From NCBI GenBank assembly GCA_902564245.1, contig CACFAF010000008.1, positions 1 through 45,972 on the forward strand: 45,972 nucleotides of DNA. Direction: 5' to 3'. This document shows positions 45,588-45,972 of the stretch, one piece after another. The stretch is from an uncultured Pelagibacteraceae bacterium (GTDB lineage Bacteria; Pseudomonadota; Alphaproteobacteria; Pelagibacterales; Pelagibacteraceae). The notes under the pieces are model-generated. The model was not told the DNA's origin. It was given only the letters and a program-made list of their open reading frames with translations, and did not search any database. The translations under genes were made by a program, and so were the position numbers. The first letter of the stretch is position 1. The number at the start of each line of letters is the position of its first letter.

Positions 45588-45972
45588 AATTTCTTTTTTC
45601 AACTACTTGATCAACTAAACCAAAGTTTTTTGCATTTTCTGGAGTCATAAAATTATCTCTTTCAAGAGCAACTTTTATATCATCTACTGATTGACCTGTA
45701 TGCTTTGAATAAATTTCATTAAGTCTTTTTTTTAGAGATAAAACTTCATTTGCATGGATTTCTATATCAGTTGCTTGACCTTGAAAACCAGCAGATGGTT
45801 GGTGAACCATTATCCTGGAATTAGGTAAAGAAAATCTTTTTCCTTTTTGTCCTGCTGCTAGTAAAAATGAACCCATAGATGCAGCTTGGCCAATACATAA
45901 TGTTGAAACTTCTGGTTTAATGTATTGCATAGTATCATAAATTCCAAGTCCAGCTGTAACTAAACCACCAGG
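45586..45972 (-). CDS. clpP: ATP-dependent Clp protease proteolytic subunit, 3' part
   Basis: The reading frame is open from the window edge: codon 1 visible is CCT at 45970-45972 and the first residues are [20 protein letters not shown], the conserved SPGGxVxAGxxIYDTMQ block, so the gene continues beyond the window. The 129 visible residues include the catalytic Ser in GQAASMGS and His in [10 protein letters not shown]; the Asp lies in the ERDNFM region. ClpP is the serine protease chamber fed by ClpX. The internal ATG at 45930 is a codon within the gene and not its start. Confidence 0.95.
   Translation of the reverse strand, partial: PGGLVTAGLGIYDTMQYIKPEVSTLCIGQAASMGSFLLAAGQKGKRFSLPNSRIMVHQPSAGFQGQATDIEIHANEVLSLKKRLNEIYSKHTGQSVDDIKVALERDNFMTPENAKNFGLVDQVVEKRN

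Overview
The window looks like a core-genome segment of a very AT-rich, streamlined marine alphaproteobacterium, most likely SAR11 ('Candidatus Pelagibacter' or a relative). This rests on strong A/T codon bias, almost no intergenic DNA, GTTC-N7-GTTC type LexA sites (the alphaproteobacterial SOS operator), and gene order matching well-known alphaproteobacterial neighbourhoods. The assignment is inferred from these features; no database comparison was possible.

Layout. (1) Positions 1-4134, plus strand: the end of trpG, then trpD and trpC (tryptophan synthesis), lexA (SOS repressor) behind apparent LexA sites, and gltX (glutamyl-tRNA synthetase). (2) Everything after 4111 is on the minus strand. 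Read in the direction of transcription from 15.8 kb down, rpsB-tsf-frr-uppS-cdsA-dxr-bamA-ompH-fabZ-lpxD-lpxA-lpxI-lpxB forms one dense translation and envelope-biogenesis cluster: ribosomal protein S2, EF-Ts, ribosome recycling, undecaprenyl and phospholipid precursors, isoprenoids, outer-membrane protein assembly and lipid A. It meets gltX tail to tail with a 24-nt overlap. (3) From 39.5 kb down to 15.9 kb, all 14 complex I genes (nuoA-N) run without interruption into birA, coaX, rnj, proS, lolC/E, lolD and dnaE: 21 genes with no gap above 35 nt. (4) Between nuoA and two tRNA genes lie an FkbM-family methyltransferase and a GT4-like glycosyltransferase with their own good promoter; these are the only clearly accessory genes. 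(5) The right end carries tRNA-Asp(GTC), tRNA-Val(TAC), lon, clpX and the 3' part of clpP, the ATP-dependent proteolysis module.

No CRISPR array, insertion sequence, phage gene or toxin-antitoxin pair was seen, and no wholly new system was recognised. The most informative points are regulatory and evolutionary: paired LexA boxes before lexA; an intrinsic terminator for gltX buried inside lpxB; a structured rpsB leader that could mask the ribosome binding site; a hairpin touching the lpxD start codon; clean absence of genes usually found in these clusters (pyrH, rseP, moaC/moeA, comEC, gltA); an unusual fabZ-before-lpxD order; and the tRNA-adjacent surface-glycan cassette.
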